Assembly: GCA_001599755.1 (NCBI GenBank)
Contig: BCHX01000008.1
Coordinates: 434,001 to 498,000 of the forward strand
Direction: 5' to 3'
Source of the DNA: Gliomastix tumulicola
Taxonomy: Eukaryota; Ascomycota; Sordariomycetes; Hypocreales; Bionectriaceae
DNA length: 64,000 nucleotides
Of the stretch, positions 53,191 to 64,000 are shown one piece after another. Every line of letters starts with the position of its first letter. Position 1 is the first letter of the stretch. The notes below the pieces were generated by a model. It was given only the letters and a program-made list of their open reading frames with translations. It had not been told where the DNA came from and did no database searches. The translations under genes and the position numbers were made by a program.

Positions 53191-54079
53191 AAATTATTAG
53201 CTTATATATAATTATTTATATACTTATATATCCCCTAGCTTATTTAACCACATCCTCTAGCTTTTAGCTTTTTTAACTATAGTTAAGGAGGTAACCTCAC
53301 TATTATATATATAGCTAGAATAGTATAATAATATAGTAAAGTAGTAAGAGCTAGAGGAATATCTACTAAATTAAAGAATTAATTATATAGCTATAATATA
53401 ATTTAATTATATAAGTATAATTTCCTACTTATAGGGTAATATATACTATATATTATAAATATTTCTAAAAAAGCTAGAAGTTTTATAATAAATAATTCCT
53501 AAATAATTAAAGATTAATCTTAATTTAATTATTTAAGAATTATTTTTATAGTATTTAAAAACTAATTTTTACTTATATTTTAAGAAATTATATTTTTCTT
53601 ATTATATAAAAAATAAATAAATAAGAATATATATATATTAAATAGTTTATTATTTATTAAGCTAGAAAAAATTAAATCCCTTTAAAAAAAATCTTAAGAA
53701 AAAATAATATAAAAAATAATTCTTAAATAATTCTTATATAATTTCTAATTATTTCCTAATTATTTCTTAAGTAATTTTTAAGTAATTCCCTTATTAAGGA
53801 GGTTAATAGTATTATTAAACCTAGTAGTTAAGCTTATATATCTAGCTTAAATAAAAGAAAGTACTAAAAGCTATATAGGGAGGATATTTTTAACCTCTAG
53901 GTATTTATAGAAATAGCTTTTATTATATAATTATATATATAATCTTTTTACTTCCCTTATAGTAAGAGGTAACTTATAAATAATTAATAAATAAAATATA
54001 ATTATTTAGTAATTATTTTTTATTTACTTTTATATACTAATAAGAGTAATATATTTTATACCTTATTAAAAGTAGTAAG

Positions 54080-54195
54080 TACTAGGGAGAAAGTAAATAC
54101 TAAGGAGGGAGCAAATACTAGAGAGAGAGTAAATACTAGGGAGAGAGTAGGCACTAGGGGCACTAGGGAGATAGTATATACTAGGGAGGTAGTAA
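54080..54195. repeat. Minisatellite of about 18-19-bp units
   Basis: Six or so degenerate units of the form TACTAGGGAGAGAGTAAA run in tandem. They are one of the few G-containing stretches inside the AT-rich element. Confidence 0.65.
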
Positions 54196-56060
54196 TAGCC
54201 CTAAATAAATAAAGTATAAGTATAGTATTACTATTAAAAAGCTAGAAATTATTAATTACTTATAAATTATTTATAAATTATTTCTTAACTATTTAAACTT
54301 ATTAATAGCTAGAGAAGTTTCTAATTATCCTTAGTAATAAGCTTTATATTAAGCTTTATATTAATTTATATAAATAATTAATAAGTAGTTAATAAATAAT
54401 TAAGAAATAGTTTTATACTATTTCTATATCTAAGGAGAAGTTAATAGTAGTAATAGTAGAGATATCTTTAGTTATAGTTTATATATAAAAAGTTAATAAG
54501 TAATTAATAAATAATTAATAAATAATTAGTAAATAATTACTTATAGTATTTTCTATATTATTTAATATAGAAGTATTATTAAATATAATAGTATTCTTAA
54601 AGGTAAGAGTATTATTAAATATAATAGTATCCTTAGTAATAGTAAAGGTAGAAGAGGTAATAAAGGTAATACTATTATACTATTATAATATTAGTAAACT
54701 AAATAAGAAATAATTAAGAAATAGTTTTATATAAGGTCCTTATTATCCTTAATTTCCTCCTAGGTATAAGCTCTCTTATATTAACACCTAGTGTAATAGT
54801 AATAAGTAGTAGCCTTAGTAGGAGACTATATTATATATTAGAAATAATTTTAAAATAATTCCTAAATAATTATAAAGTAAATCTAAGGTAATATATTAAT
54901 AAGCTAAAAGAATTATTAATATTACTATTCTTAATATCCTTAATAAAGGTATATAGTATAATATAGGAAGGTAGAAAAAGATAAAGACTATAGTAGTTAT
55001 TATAGTAAGAGTTATATTAAATAGAAATTAATTAAAAATTATTTCTTAATTATTTTATACGAATATACCTCTATAGTAGTATAATAAAAGGTAGTCTTTA
55101 CTAAAAGTAAAGTAAAGTAAGCTACCTTTAAATAAAGGTAAAGGGCTTAGGGAGTAGTAGGGCTAGTATAATTAATATAAATATTTAAGAAATAGTTTAA
55201 AATTATTTATTATATATAAAAGAGGCCTAAAGCTTTTATTAAGCTTTAGGAGGGTAATTTATATATTATTATTCTTAGGCTTTTATAAGAGCTATATTAA
55301 GTAGTAGCTATTAATATACTTAGTATATTAGCTTAGTAGAAATAATTAATAAATAATTATTAATTAATTTTAAAATAATTACTACTTATAGTTTAATTAC
55401 TTATATATATTAGTATTATTATTCCTAGGGTAATAGTACTTAATTTAAATATTATACACCTTTAGATAATAGTTAAGTAAGGTAGTCTTAAAGGTAAAGT
55501 ATTACTAGTAAATAATTAGTAAATAACTATAAAATAATTATAAAATAATTATAAAATAATTCTTAATAAAACTTATATTTAATAAATAGTTAACCTTATT
55601 TATACCCTTATAATAGTAGAAGCACTTACTAGGGAAGATAAATACCTCTTAGTCTTAAAGAAATAATTAGTAAATAATTATTAATTAATTCTAGTACTAT
55701 ATATATTATTATATTAAATAGGAGGGATAAAATTATTATTCTTAAGCCTCTCCATAGGTATAATATAAAGTATATACCCCTTAAGCTTTTTATATATTAT
55801 TATAATTATAATAAGAGGCTATAATAAGGGAATTATTTAGTAATTATTTTAAAAATAATTATAAGGTAATTAAGAAGGTAGTTAATTATAAAGCTATAAG
55901 AGAGAAGAAATATTTAAGAAATAATTCTAAAATAATTATAGAATAATTACTATAAGAAAAAAAATAAAGCTAGGTATATTTATTTTACTTTAAAATTAAC
56001 TAGTAAATATTAACCTAATAATACTAAAAACTATATTATAGAGTAACTACTTTACCCCAC

Positions 56061-56139
56061 TATATAGGGGAAAAAATATATAGTATAAATACTAGTAAAA
56101 GCTAGTAATATTTATACTATATATTTTTTCCCCTATATA
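56061..56139. repeat. Perfect 31-bp inverted repeat (hairpin) inside the element
   Basis: Arm 56061-56091 begins TATATAGGGG; arm 56109-56139 is its exact reverse complement, ending CCCCTATATA. The spacer is 17 nt. The transcript of either strand could fold into a long stem. Confidence 0.85.
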
Positions 56140-59100
56140 CCCACTCTCCTAGTAGAAATAGAATACACTAATAAAAATTTAAAAACTTTTTATAAATAAT
56201 TTAGAATTATTTCTCCTCCTATAATATTTTCCTCTCTTAGTATAATATTTTTTCTTAACTAATAGTATTTAAATTTAATAAATCTAAGATAATTTCTTAA
56301 TATAAGAGATATTTTTCTACTTTAGAAACTCTTCTAATTTTTAATAAACTTTTCTTATATAATATAAACCTTTTAGAAGAGGATATATTACTTTATAAAG
56401 TATCCTTAGCTTTAGATCTTCCCTAAGTAGATAAGCTAATAAGTATATTTTAAGAAATTATTACTAAATAATTCCTAAGTAGTTTATAAAAAGATAATAA
56501 ATATTTTTACTAATATTCTACTAAAGCTAGTAATAAATAACCTAGATATTATAACTAAAAATAATTTTAATTATCTCTTTCCTATTATACCTAGTATAAA
56601 TAGTAATAAGAACTATAATACACTTTAAGTTAAAATACTTATTTACTTATATTAAATTCCTAAATAGCTAAATATATTAAAGAATAGTATAGGATATTTT
56701 ATTCTATATCTTAGTTTAACTTAGGAGTAAATTTTATTACTATAGAAGATAATAAGAATAAATTTTTATTTTTTTAAATAATATTTTCTAAATAATTCCT
56801 ATATAAATACTTTATAATTTCACTAAACTCTACCTAGTTAAGCCTACCTTAACTTTATTTATTAATAATAGTATTCTATATTAATATTTTATATTTTAAT
56901 ACTCTAGTACTTATATTTATAAATTTATTTTAAATAAGTAATACTATTAAGAAGTTTATAATAGTTTACTTAAGTAACTACTTAATAGTTAAAAAGACCT
57001 CTATTATACTATAATAAAGTATAATATAATTATATACGTAGTATTTATAAATTTATTTTTATTTACTTTTACTAATATACTTATATTTTATAGATTTATA
57101 TAAGTTATATATAAATAAGTATATTCTTTAACTAAATATAATAACTAATAGATAATATATAGGCTTAAAATTTCTTAGGGTGAAAATATTTATAAATTAT
57201 TTCCTAACTATTTATAAACTAAAATACTAATACTTCTTATAGCTACTATAGGGCTAAAAGATTTTATATATTTACTATATAAATTACTTCCTAGGATCTT
57301 AATAATACTTCTCCTATTCTAGTTATAACTAATATACTAGTTATTTTAACCTTATTAAGAATATTATTCTTAATCACCTAACTAGACTACTATATAAGGA
57401 ATACTCCTATATAGGTTAAATATTAACTTAGTAAAAGTAATATAGTATATTTACTATTAAGAAATATTAAAAAAATATTTATTAATTTTTTTATATAGAC
57501 TTTATATATCCTTAAGGGTATAATTATATTTAAAAGTAATTATATAATATATAATTTAACTTCCTTATTTTATTTAATAAGTACTAAACTAATCCTTCTA
57601 TAATTATTCTTATATTATATAGTATTTATTACTACCTACTACCTTTTATTATAAAAATTTTAAATTACTTTATAAAGTAAATATAGACTTTACTCTCTAA
57701 TATAAATATAAGGGGAACTACTTTAAGTATACTTTAAAAATAATTTAAAAATAATTCTAAACTAATTATACTAGTACTATTTCTCTCCTCACTAGAAGTA
57801 TAATAGTTTTACTATAAGTATAATAGTAAAATATTATTAAATATTTATTCTACTCTTAGTAATTATAATATACTATAATATATTTTATAAAAGTACTATA
57901 TACTTTATTATCTAGCTAGCTTCTTATATATAGTAGTATTTCTAGAATTTATAAAGTAGAAGTAAAATCTAAATTCTTAAGTTAAAAGAAATTATTTCCT
58001 AATTATTATAAAATTTATTCTTAAGCTAATTTTTAATATTTCTTCTAGTATATTTAGTTTATATATAATAATAGGTAGCACTTTATTACTATTTACTTTC
58101 TTAAAGAGTAAGTATTACTATTCTAGGTACTTTAACTTATAATATTTTAAGTTAATATAAATTATAAGTATTTAACTAAATAAAAGAATCTAGAGGTTAT
58201 TTAAAGCTATAGAAACCTAGAATTATAGCAAGGTATAAATAAAGTCTTATAAAAATATAATAGAATTATTTTTAATATAATTTTATATTTTTACTAATTT
58301 ATTTTATAGTTATTCCTTTAATCTAGGTATTTTTAAACACTTATCTCCTATAGATAATTACTTTTATATTTTATAAAATATTTAAGCTAATAAGTATAAA
58401 GTATAATATTTATATTTAATAGAAATATTTACATAGGACTAAGCTCCTAGGGATTATAATTAACTAGGATTAGTTATTTATTTAAAGTAAATAAATATAA
58501 ATTATTTTTAAATTAATTCTTTACTAATTCTTATAAGTTTTAGCCTTTATCTTTAATATTAAGATAATAAATTATAACCCTAGCTTTAATATATATAGTA
58601 TATAATATAACTTTATTAAGTTTATTTTTAATAAGATATTAAAAAGTAATATAATCTATAAGATTTAAGGTAAGATCCCTAGTTTATATTACTTATAAGT
58701 CTCCTTTATATATTATTATTTATAGATTATTATATTATTTATAATAATATTATAGGTATAAATAACTTTAAATTTATTTAAGAATTATTTTTTAATTATT
58801 TTCTAGCTTAATATTCTTCTCTTTATAGCTAAGTATAGTATAAGAGGTATTCTATAATTATATCTAGCTTAAATTAAGTATATAGTAAGATTTATATAAA
58901 TAATTAAAATATTATATTAAGTTATATAAATACTATTAAGGTTTTATATAAAGTATTATATTAATAGGGAAATTAATATATACCTCTTTATATATATATT
59001 AAGAAGTAAGTAAAAAGTATTTTAATACTTAATTTTAATTATTTACTAATTATTTCCTAAATAATCTTTTTATAAACTAAGAGTTTATTACTTATAATAT

Positions 59101-59991
59101 AATCTTTTAAGAATATAATATCTATTTATCTTATTATTTAACTAGAATAGTAGTAGGATATAAATACTAGTTAAGATAAAAGAGGAAATAAGGAGATTAA
59201 GAACTATCTTAAATAATTATAAAGGGAATTACTAACTAGCTTTAAGCTTTAAGTTAATATATTCTTCCCTCTTATAAAGTAATAAATAATTTAAAAATAT
59301 TTTCTATTTTATTTAATTAAATATTATATTAACTACTCTCTTAATTAGAAGCTTATTCTCTTACTATAGTAAGTTCTTCTAGTATTTTAATTTTATAAGT
59401 AATTTTAATATAAAGTTTCTAATAATAGTAAGTAAAATATAGCTTAAAGGTATATAAATTATTTTTAAATTAATTTATATAGATCTTATTTATAATCTTA
59501 GTCTTAAGCTATAGAGAGTATTATATTTAGGAGAGTATCTTATAAAGAAGCACTAGAAATATAGTAATAGTAGGTGGAAAATAATCTTAAATTTTAATAA
59601 CTTACTAATATTAAGAGAAAGTTATTACTAAAGGAGAAAGTACTTAAATTAAAAGGAAAGAAGTTAAAACTTAAGAAAAGAAAATAAAGAATATAAAAAA
59701 AAAGCTTTATTATTATTTTAATATAAATTTTAAAATATTTTCTAAATAATATACTTTATATTTTTTTTCCTTAGTAGATATTAATCTCCCTTCTATTAGT
59801 AGTTCTTATATTATTTTCCTTTTATTTTATAATAATTCTATATTACTTTAACTATAATATAATTATTAATATTTAAAATTATAGGAAGAAGATTTATTAA
59901 CTTAAGGTATATTATATTTAAAGCTATATTACTTAAAGGGGGGTTTAATTTATTAAATATTAAATTTAGTATTAAGCTTCTTATATTAATA

Positions 59992-60307
59992 CTAGGTTTA
60001 TTTAATATTATATTAGGGGTTATTATACTAGGATTATAAAGTTTAAGGGAAATAGTTAAAGATTATAACTAGAAATAATTAATAAATATTATAAAAATAA
60101 TTTTAAAATAATTAGAAAATATTTATAATTTATAATACTTTATTTAAAGCTAAGTTTATTTAGTATTATATTAAAGGCTATTATACTAAAATTATAAAGC
60201 TTAGGGGAAATAATTAAAAATTATAATTAAAAATAATTAATAAATATTATAAAAATAATTTTAAAATAGTTAAAAAATATTTATAATTTATAGTACTTTA
60301 TTTATTT
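59992..60307. repeat. Tandem duplication of a 158-bp unit
   Basis: Unit 1 starts at 59992 (CTAGGTTTATTTAATATTA) and unit 2 at 60150 (CTAAGTTTATTTAGTATTA). They remain alignable throughout and differ mainly by C/T and G/A changes. Confidence 0.7.
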
Positions 60308-60727
60308 AATTAAAACTATATATACTATTATAGTACCTTCTTTTTTTACTTTAATATTAAAATATTAATTTTTAGCTTATAAATATTAAGGTTATATTAA
60401 TAAATATAATTATAGAGGTTTTATTAAGTATTAAATACTTAATTTAATAAATAAAGTTAATTATTATAATCTTAGTATTAATAGAATACCTTACTAAAGT
60501 ATAAAATAACTAACTCCTAAATTATTTTATAAGATAATAAGTAAATATATAATTATTTAATATAAATTTAATATTTAATTAAATCTTTATAGGATTATAT
60601 AGTATTTATATCTTAAAGGGATAAAGTAAAAATAAAAAAAATTTAAAGTATAAGAAAGAAAAGAGTTATAGGGTTAAAAGATTCTACTAATATCTACTAC
60701 CTACTAAAAAGAATATTAATTAGTAGA

Positions 60728-60863
60728 GCTAACCTAACTATAGTTAGGTGAGCTAACCTAACTATAGTTAGAGACCTAACCTAACTATAGTTAGAGACCT
60801 AACCTAACTATAGTTAGGGCAGCGACGAGCTCCACTAGCAATAGTCAGCTCATGTATATTCTC
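60728..60863 (-). repeat. Right terminal inverted repeat with four subterminal palindromes
   Basis: Four copies of CCTAACTATAGTTAG lie at about 60731-60818 at roughly 22-24-bp spacing. The inverse of the left-end TGGAGCTCGTCGCT and the outer terminus follow. Confidence 0.75.
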
Positions 60864-60873
60864 GAGAGGCGTC
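60864..60873. repeat. Right copy of 10-bp target-site duplication
   Basis: GAGAGGCGTC, identical to 53062-53071 and in the same orientation, marks the outer edge of the element. Confidence 0.75.
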
Positions 60874-61161
60874 GGGGACTGGCTGGCCGACTGGGCTTCA
60901 CAAGTGGGACTCATCGCGAAACGACGAAATCCGACTGGTCCACAGCGCGTTGCACAGGATGGCCTGTCCCTGTTCCGCGGCGGTCTAGACTCGCTTAGCC
61001 CCAGTGCGGCTGAACAGACTAGGCCCTTCAGGCTCCCACAGTCAGCCCAGTGGCTTCCTGGAGGCCTGAGAGAAAAAGGTCTCGCCCTCTTGACCCCTCC
61101 CTCTCTTCCCCAAGCACGCACCTCAGTCTACCGACGCGAGGAGCTGCGCGACATCGCGACT

Positions 61162-64000
61162 ATGAATCCCAACCACCAGCAGCAGCAGCAGGCGCCGTTC
61201 TTCCCGTCCGCCGCCCAGGGCCCAGGAAGCGTGCCGCCTCCTAGTGGCCCTGCTAGTCTGCCGCCACCCTCTCAGGGGCATGTCAGCATGGCGGGCGCTC
61301 CGTCTCCCTCTCCTGCGGCTCAGTCTCCCCACGGGGGCGTCCCTCCAAGTGCTGGGCAGTACCAGGCGGTTGGCCAGGGCGGGTACAATCCTGTCAACTC
61401 TGGCGTGCCGATCCAGCAGTACCAGCTGCAGTCACAGGGTCAGCCTCAGCCTCAGGTGCAGCATCAATCTCCCGTCCAGCAGTACCCCCAGCAGCATCCC
61501 CAGCAGCATTTCCAAGCCCAGAGTTATCCTCATGCCCAATACCAACCCCAAGCCCAGCAGCCTCAGGCTCAGTATCAACCTCAGACCCAGCATTATGCCC
61601 AGGTCCCAGCCCAGCCTCAAGCCCAGTACCAGCCCCAAGCCCAGCAGCAGCCTCAAGTGCAGCAATATTCTCCCGCCCAGCAACAACCTCAGACCCAATA
61701 CCAACCTCAAGCCCAGGCCTACCCTCAGTCTCAAGCCTATCCTCAGGCCCAGGCTCAAGCTCAGGTTCAACCCCAGCCCCAGCCCCAGCCTAAACCATAC
61801 CAGTCTCCTGCAGCCATCGTCGCCGCCGCCACGCAGAAATGGGGCGCCCCCCCGGTCCGGAAGAACCTCCCACCACCAGTCCCGGCCCCGGTTCCCCTTC
61901 CGCAGCAGCAGACAGGCCACAAGGCGATCCCGGCGTACCTCTCCTCGAGACCGACCTCGCTGCGCAACATCATGACGTCTCTCAAGACCGAGGCTCGTTC
62001 CGTGGCAGCGTCCTTCGCCTCCCCACGTGGGCCGCAGCCGCAGTACCAGCCGAATCCCGCCGCCATGGCACAGCATCAGCAGCATCAGCAGCATCAGCAG
62101 CATGTCTCTTATCAGGGAGGTCAGCCTGTAATGTACGGCCATCCCGGGACGGTTCCCGCTCAGTATCCCCAGCAAGAACAGCAGATACAGCAACTACCTC
62201 CAGTCCCCATCCCTGCCCCTTATGGCCAGCCCTCGAACCAGGGATATGCCCCCAATGTCGCTCCCCAGGTACCGCCAGAGGGCTATGCATATCAGCAGCA
62301 GCCAGGAGCACCAGTGCCCCAATACTCACCAGCATCGGCCGCACAGGCACAGACTCCGTACGGTCAGGCTGTCCCCTCCCAAGCTACTCATGCACAGCAG
62401 CCTCCCCAGGGCGGCGTCTACTCGCCTCAACCTGCCGCGACGCATCGGTACTCGATTGTGGGCGATCCTTCTGGCACTCAACATATTGCTTCGCCCCCTA
62501 CCCAGCCGCTGCAAGTTGAGCAGCCCACGCACCAGACTCCTGTCTCCCAAGGACAAGGCCAACAGACACCTGTTGGCAGCCAGACCGGCAGTCCTGGTCA
62601 GGTTCACGGGTACCCTCCGGCGCTTGATACACGACACCGCGACTCAGTGACCTCTCTCACCTCGCCGCAACCTGCTGCAGTCGATCCTAGCCAGGCAGTT
62701 CACGGTTCGCCCGGCCCCTCGACCCAGTCTCCCACTCCTCCCACACAGCCTCAGTATGGGCATCTGGGAACTGAGAACCCGACCCAGGTCCAAGGCGGAA
62801 GCGTCGGCGGGATTCCGGCCAACTATCAGCAGTATGCTGCAGCTCCAGCTCCAGCTACTGTCACGCTCCCGGGAGGTCACGTGCTGCAACATTCCTCGCC
62901 CGCCCCCAACTCTCCTCCTCACATCGATCCCGCCACGCATCCCTACGCCAACGCTACTCCTCAGCAGGGGTACATGCCGAGTCCGCCTCCAGATCAAGGC
63001 CTCTACGGGCATCCAGCGACGGTTCAACAGGTCCAGCACGCCCCTTATCAACCCACTCCCGGGCCTGTGCAGTATCAGTACCCCCAAGGGACCCCGCCTT
63101 CAACCGTCGACCCGTCTATGCAGCAGTATAGTGCTACGCCAACCCCCGAGTCACAGGCCTACCGGCGCAAACCCGTGGGGACGCCACAGAAGCAAGAGAG
63201 TCCTGTCGTCCCTGCTCCGGAGACAGCCGGCAATGCTGCTGCGCCGCCACATGCCGGAACACCCGATGCCGTGGTACCAGCTCCGAGCCTAGCTGCTAGT
63301 CCTCCTATTGGTGGACCGAGCCATGAGCAGGTTCCTGCCCAGATGAGTGCTGGAGGCGGCCAGATGGAAAATCATCATGCCCCTCAGCCGAGTATCGACA
63401 GCAATATTGTGCACGTTCAGCCTCTCGTTGCGTCCGATGTGCCCCAGCTTCAGGCCCAAGCCCTAGCCCAAAGCCAGCCTGCGCCTGCGCCTGTGCAGCA
63501 AGCTCCTGTTCAGGTTCAGAGGGACTCTCACGGGTTCGAACCTATACCTCGAGTTCCATTCGAGTCCCTGCGAACCCAGGAGTTCGTCGGGACGCCGCCC
63601 CAAGTAGATCAACATGCGGTAGCAGCTGGTTTCCCGGCGGCGCCGGCTCCCTTGCAACCTTACCAGCCAGTTCAAGAGCAGCCTTCCTACCCAACAGTTG
63701 CTGTGCCGCAGCCACTTGACCCCCTCCACGCTGCTCCTACGCAACAAGCCGTCTACTATGAGCAGCAGTTTGCCCAGCCAGCCCAAGTCCCTTACTTTCC
63801 ACCTCCACCGCCCGTCCCAGCCAAAACTCCCGAAGTTCCGCAGACGGAGGATTACTATGTGCTGGGACAGGGGACGGTCCACAAAGTGCAGCGCCAGATC
63901 GACACTATGGCGGGTGCAATGGGCAACCTGACAGTGACTGACCGGCAGCCGGTGGTCGACCACCACCACGCAGCAGCAGGTTTCTTTAACCCGGTTGCCC
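61162..64000 (+). CDS. Very long Gln/Pro-rich low-complexity protein, 5' part
   Basis: The frame opened by ATG at 61162 stays open for 946 codons to the window edge, so the 3' end is missing. Composition is dominated by Gln, Pro, Ala and Tyr. It starts MNPNHQQQQQAPFF; residues about 95-215 form irregular QPQAQYQ repeats, and QHQQHQQHQQH occurs near residue 305. The only more ordered stretch is about 216-290, with KWGAPPVRKNLPPPVPAP and SLRNIMTSLKTEARSVAASF. A proline run FPPPPPVPAKTPEVP lies near residue 880; such runs bind SH3 or WW domains. No signal peptide, membrane segment or known domain is seen. Gln-rich disordered proteins occur in transcription, RNA granules and signalling scaffolds; I cannot choose among these. 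The upstream region is only about 300 bp from the AT-rich element. Confidence 0.75.
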   Translation, partial: MNPNHQQQQQAPFFPSAAQGPGSVPPPSGPASLPPPSQGHVSMAGAPSPSPAAQSPHGGVPPSAGQYQAVGQGGYNPVNSGVPIQQYQLQSQGQPQPQVQHQSPVQQYPQQHPQQHFQAQSYPHAQYQPQAQQPQAQYQPQTQHYAQVPAQPQAQYQPQAQQQPQVQQYSPAQQQPQTQYQPQAQAYPQSQAYPQAQAQAQVQPQPQPQPKPYQSPAAIVAAATQKWGAPPVRKNLPPPVPAPVPLPQQQTGHKAIPAYLSSRPTSLRNIMTSLKTEARSVAASFASPRGPQPQYQPNPAAMAQHQQHQQHQQHVSYQGGQPVMYGHPGTVPAQYPQQEQQIQQLPPVPIPAPYGQPSNQGYAPNVAPQVPPEGYAYQQQPGAPVPQYSPASAAQAQTPYGQAVPSQATHAQQPPQGGVYSPQPAATHRYSIVGDPSGTQHIASPPTQPLQVEQPTHQTPVSQGQGQQTPVGSQTGSPGQVHGYPPALDTRHRDSVTSLTSPQPAAVDPSQAVHGSPGPSTQSPTPPTQPQYGHLGTENPTQVQGGSVGGIPANYQQYAAAPAPATVTLPGGHVLQHSSPAPNSPPHIDPATHPYANATPQQGYMPSPPPDQGLYGHPATVQQVQHAPYQPTPGPVQYQYPQGTPPSTVDPSMQQYSATPTPESQAYRRKPVGTPQKQESPVVPAPETAGNAAAPPHAGTPDAVVPAPSLAASPPIGGPSHEQVPAQMSAGGGQMENHHAPQPSIDSNIVHVQPLVASDVPQLQAQALAQSQPAPAPVQQAPVQVQRDSHGFEPIPRVPFESLRTQEFVGTPPQVDQHAVAAGFPAAPAPLQPYQPVQEQPSYPTVAVPQPLDPLHAAPTQQAVYYEQQFAQPAQVPYFPPPPPVPAKTPEVPQTEDYYVLGQGTVHKVQRQIDTMAGAMGNLTVTDRQPVVDHHHAAAGFFNPVA

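Larger units (their letters stand above)
53072..60863. mobile_element. RIP-degraded DNA transposon, Mutator-like by termini (7.8 kb)
   Basis: A block of extreme AT content with pervasive TA dinucleotides lies between two imperfect terminal inverted repeats. The left end reads GAGTGTATAGGTGACCTGAC and the right end, complemented, GAGAATATACATGAGCTGAC. A stretch TGGAGCTCGTCGCT (53101) and its inverse (ending 60833) is shared almost exactly. The element is flanked by a 10-bp direct repeat. A GAG terminus, long TIRs and a 9-11-bp duplication fit the Mutator superfamily; hAT elements would give 8 bp. No reading frame of useful length survives, so the transposase is not identifiable. Density of TA and loss of CA fit repeat-induced point mutation. 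The superfamily call is inference. Confidence 0.72.

Noticed and set aside
53072..60863. AT-rich block as centromere, mitochondrial insertion or rDNA spacer
   Set aside because: Terminal inverted repeats, target duplication and CA-to-TA changes point to a RIP-degraded transposon; no mitochondrial gene or rRNA is seen.
1..64000. CRISPR arrays, operons, ribosome binding sites, tRNA and rRNA genes
   Set aside because: The window is eukaryotic, so the first three do not apply, and I could not recognise any tRNA or rRNA by eye; a dedicated tRNA scan was not possible.

Overview
The window is nuclear DNA of a filamentous ascomycete, most likely a plant-associated Sordariomycete. The evidence is short GT-AG introns of about 45-120 bp, secreted LysM and GH18 proteins, plant cell-wall enzymes (GH127, GH28-like, AA9, GH115), a necrosis-inducing NLP gene, Zn(II)2Cys6 and C2H2 regulators, and a large AT-rich block with the C-to-T pattern of repeat-induced point mutation (RIP). 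No species is assigned. All exon models come from reading splice sites and frames by eye.

Layout. 1-5.3 kb: the 3' part of a GH127 arabinofuranosidase, a convergent polygalacturonase-like beta-helix gene and an SRR1-like gene. 6-14.6 kb: first chitinase cassette, consisting of an unrecognised cytosolic protein, a LysM/hevein protein (minus) and a divergent 1252-residue GH18 chitinase (plus). 14.8-17.8 kb: a Zn(II)2Cys6 regulator. 18.8-22.7 kb: two broken genes, an aldo-keto reductase and a GH2 beta-galactosidase-like gene. 23.6-37.6 kb: an intact hemicellulose block with AA9 LPMO, MFS sugar transporter, GH35-like enzyme, GH115 alpha-glucuronidase and a C2H2 regulator. 38.9-39.6 kb: a CAZyme remnant. 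39.9-41.7 kb: an ankyrin-repeat protein. 42-50.9 kb: second chitinase cassette, LysM (minus), a 1226-residue GH18 chitinase (plus) and LysM (plus). 51.1-52.0 kb: an NLP gene. 53.07-60.86 kb: a gene-free AT-rich element with long terminal inverted repeats and a 10-bp target duplication. 61.2 kb to the window end: a very long Gln/Pro-rich reading frame, still open at the edge.

How the parts fit. The two chitinase cassettes are the most unusual content. Both have a LysM gene divergent from a giant secreted chitinase. In each, the GH18 domain is followed by cysteine-rich modules, dibasic cleavage sites, a hydrophobic stretch and a C-terminal domain that differs between the two copies. This resembles the yeast zymocin alpha/beta precursor and suggests a killer-toxin-like system with exchangeable payloads; one payload looks like a NucA/NucB-type nuclease. 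This is inferred from architecture, not demonstrated. The block between the cassettes looks like a plant-polysaccharide utilisation region in which several members have decayed.
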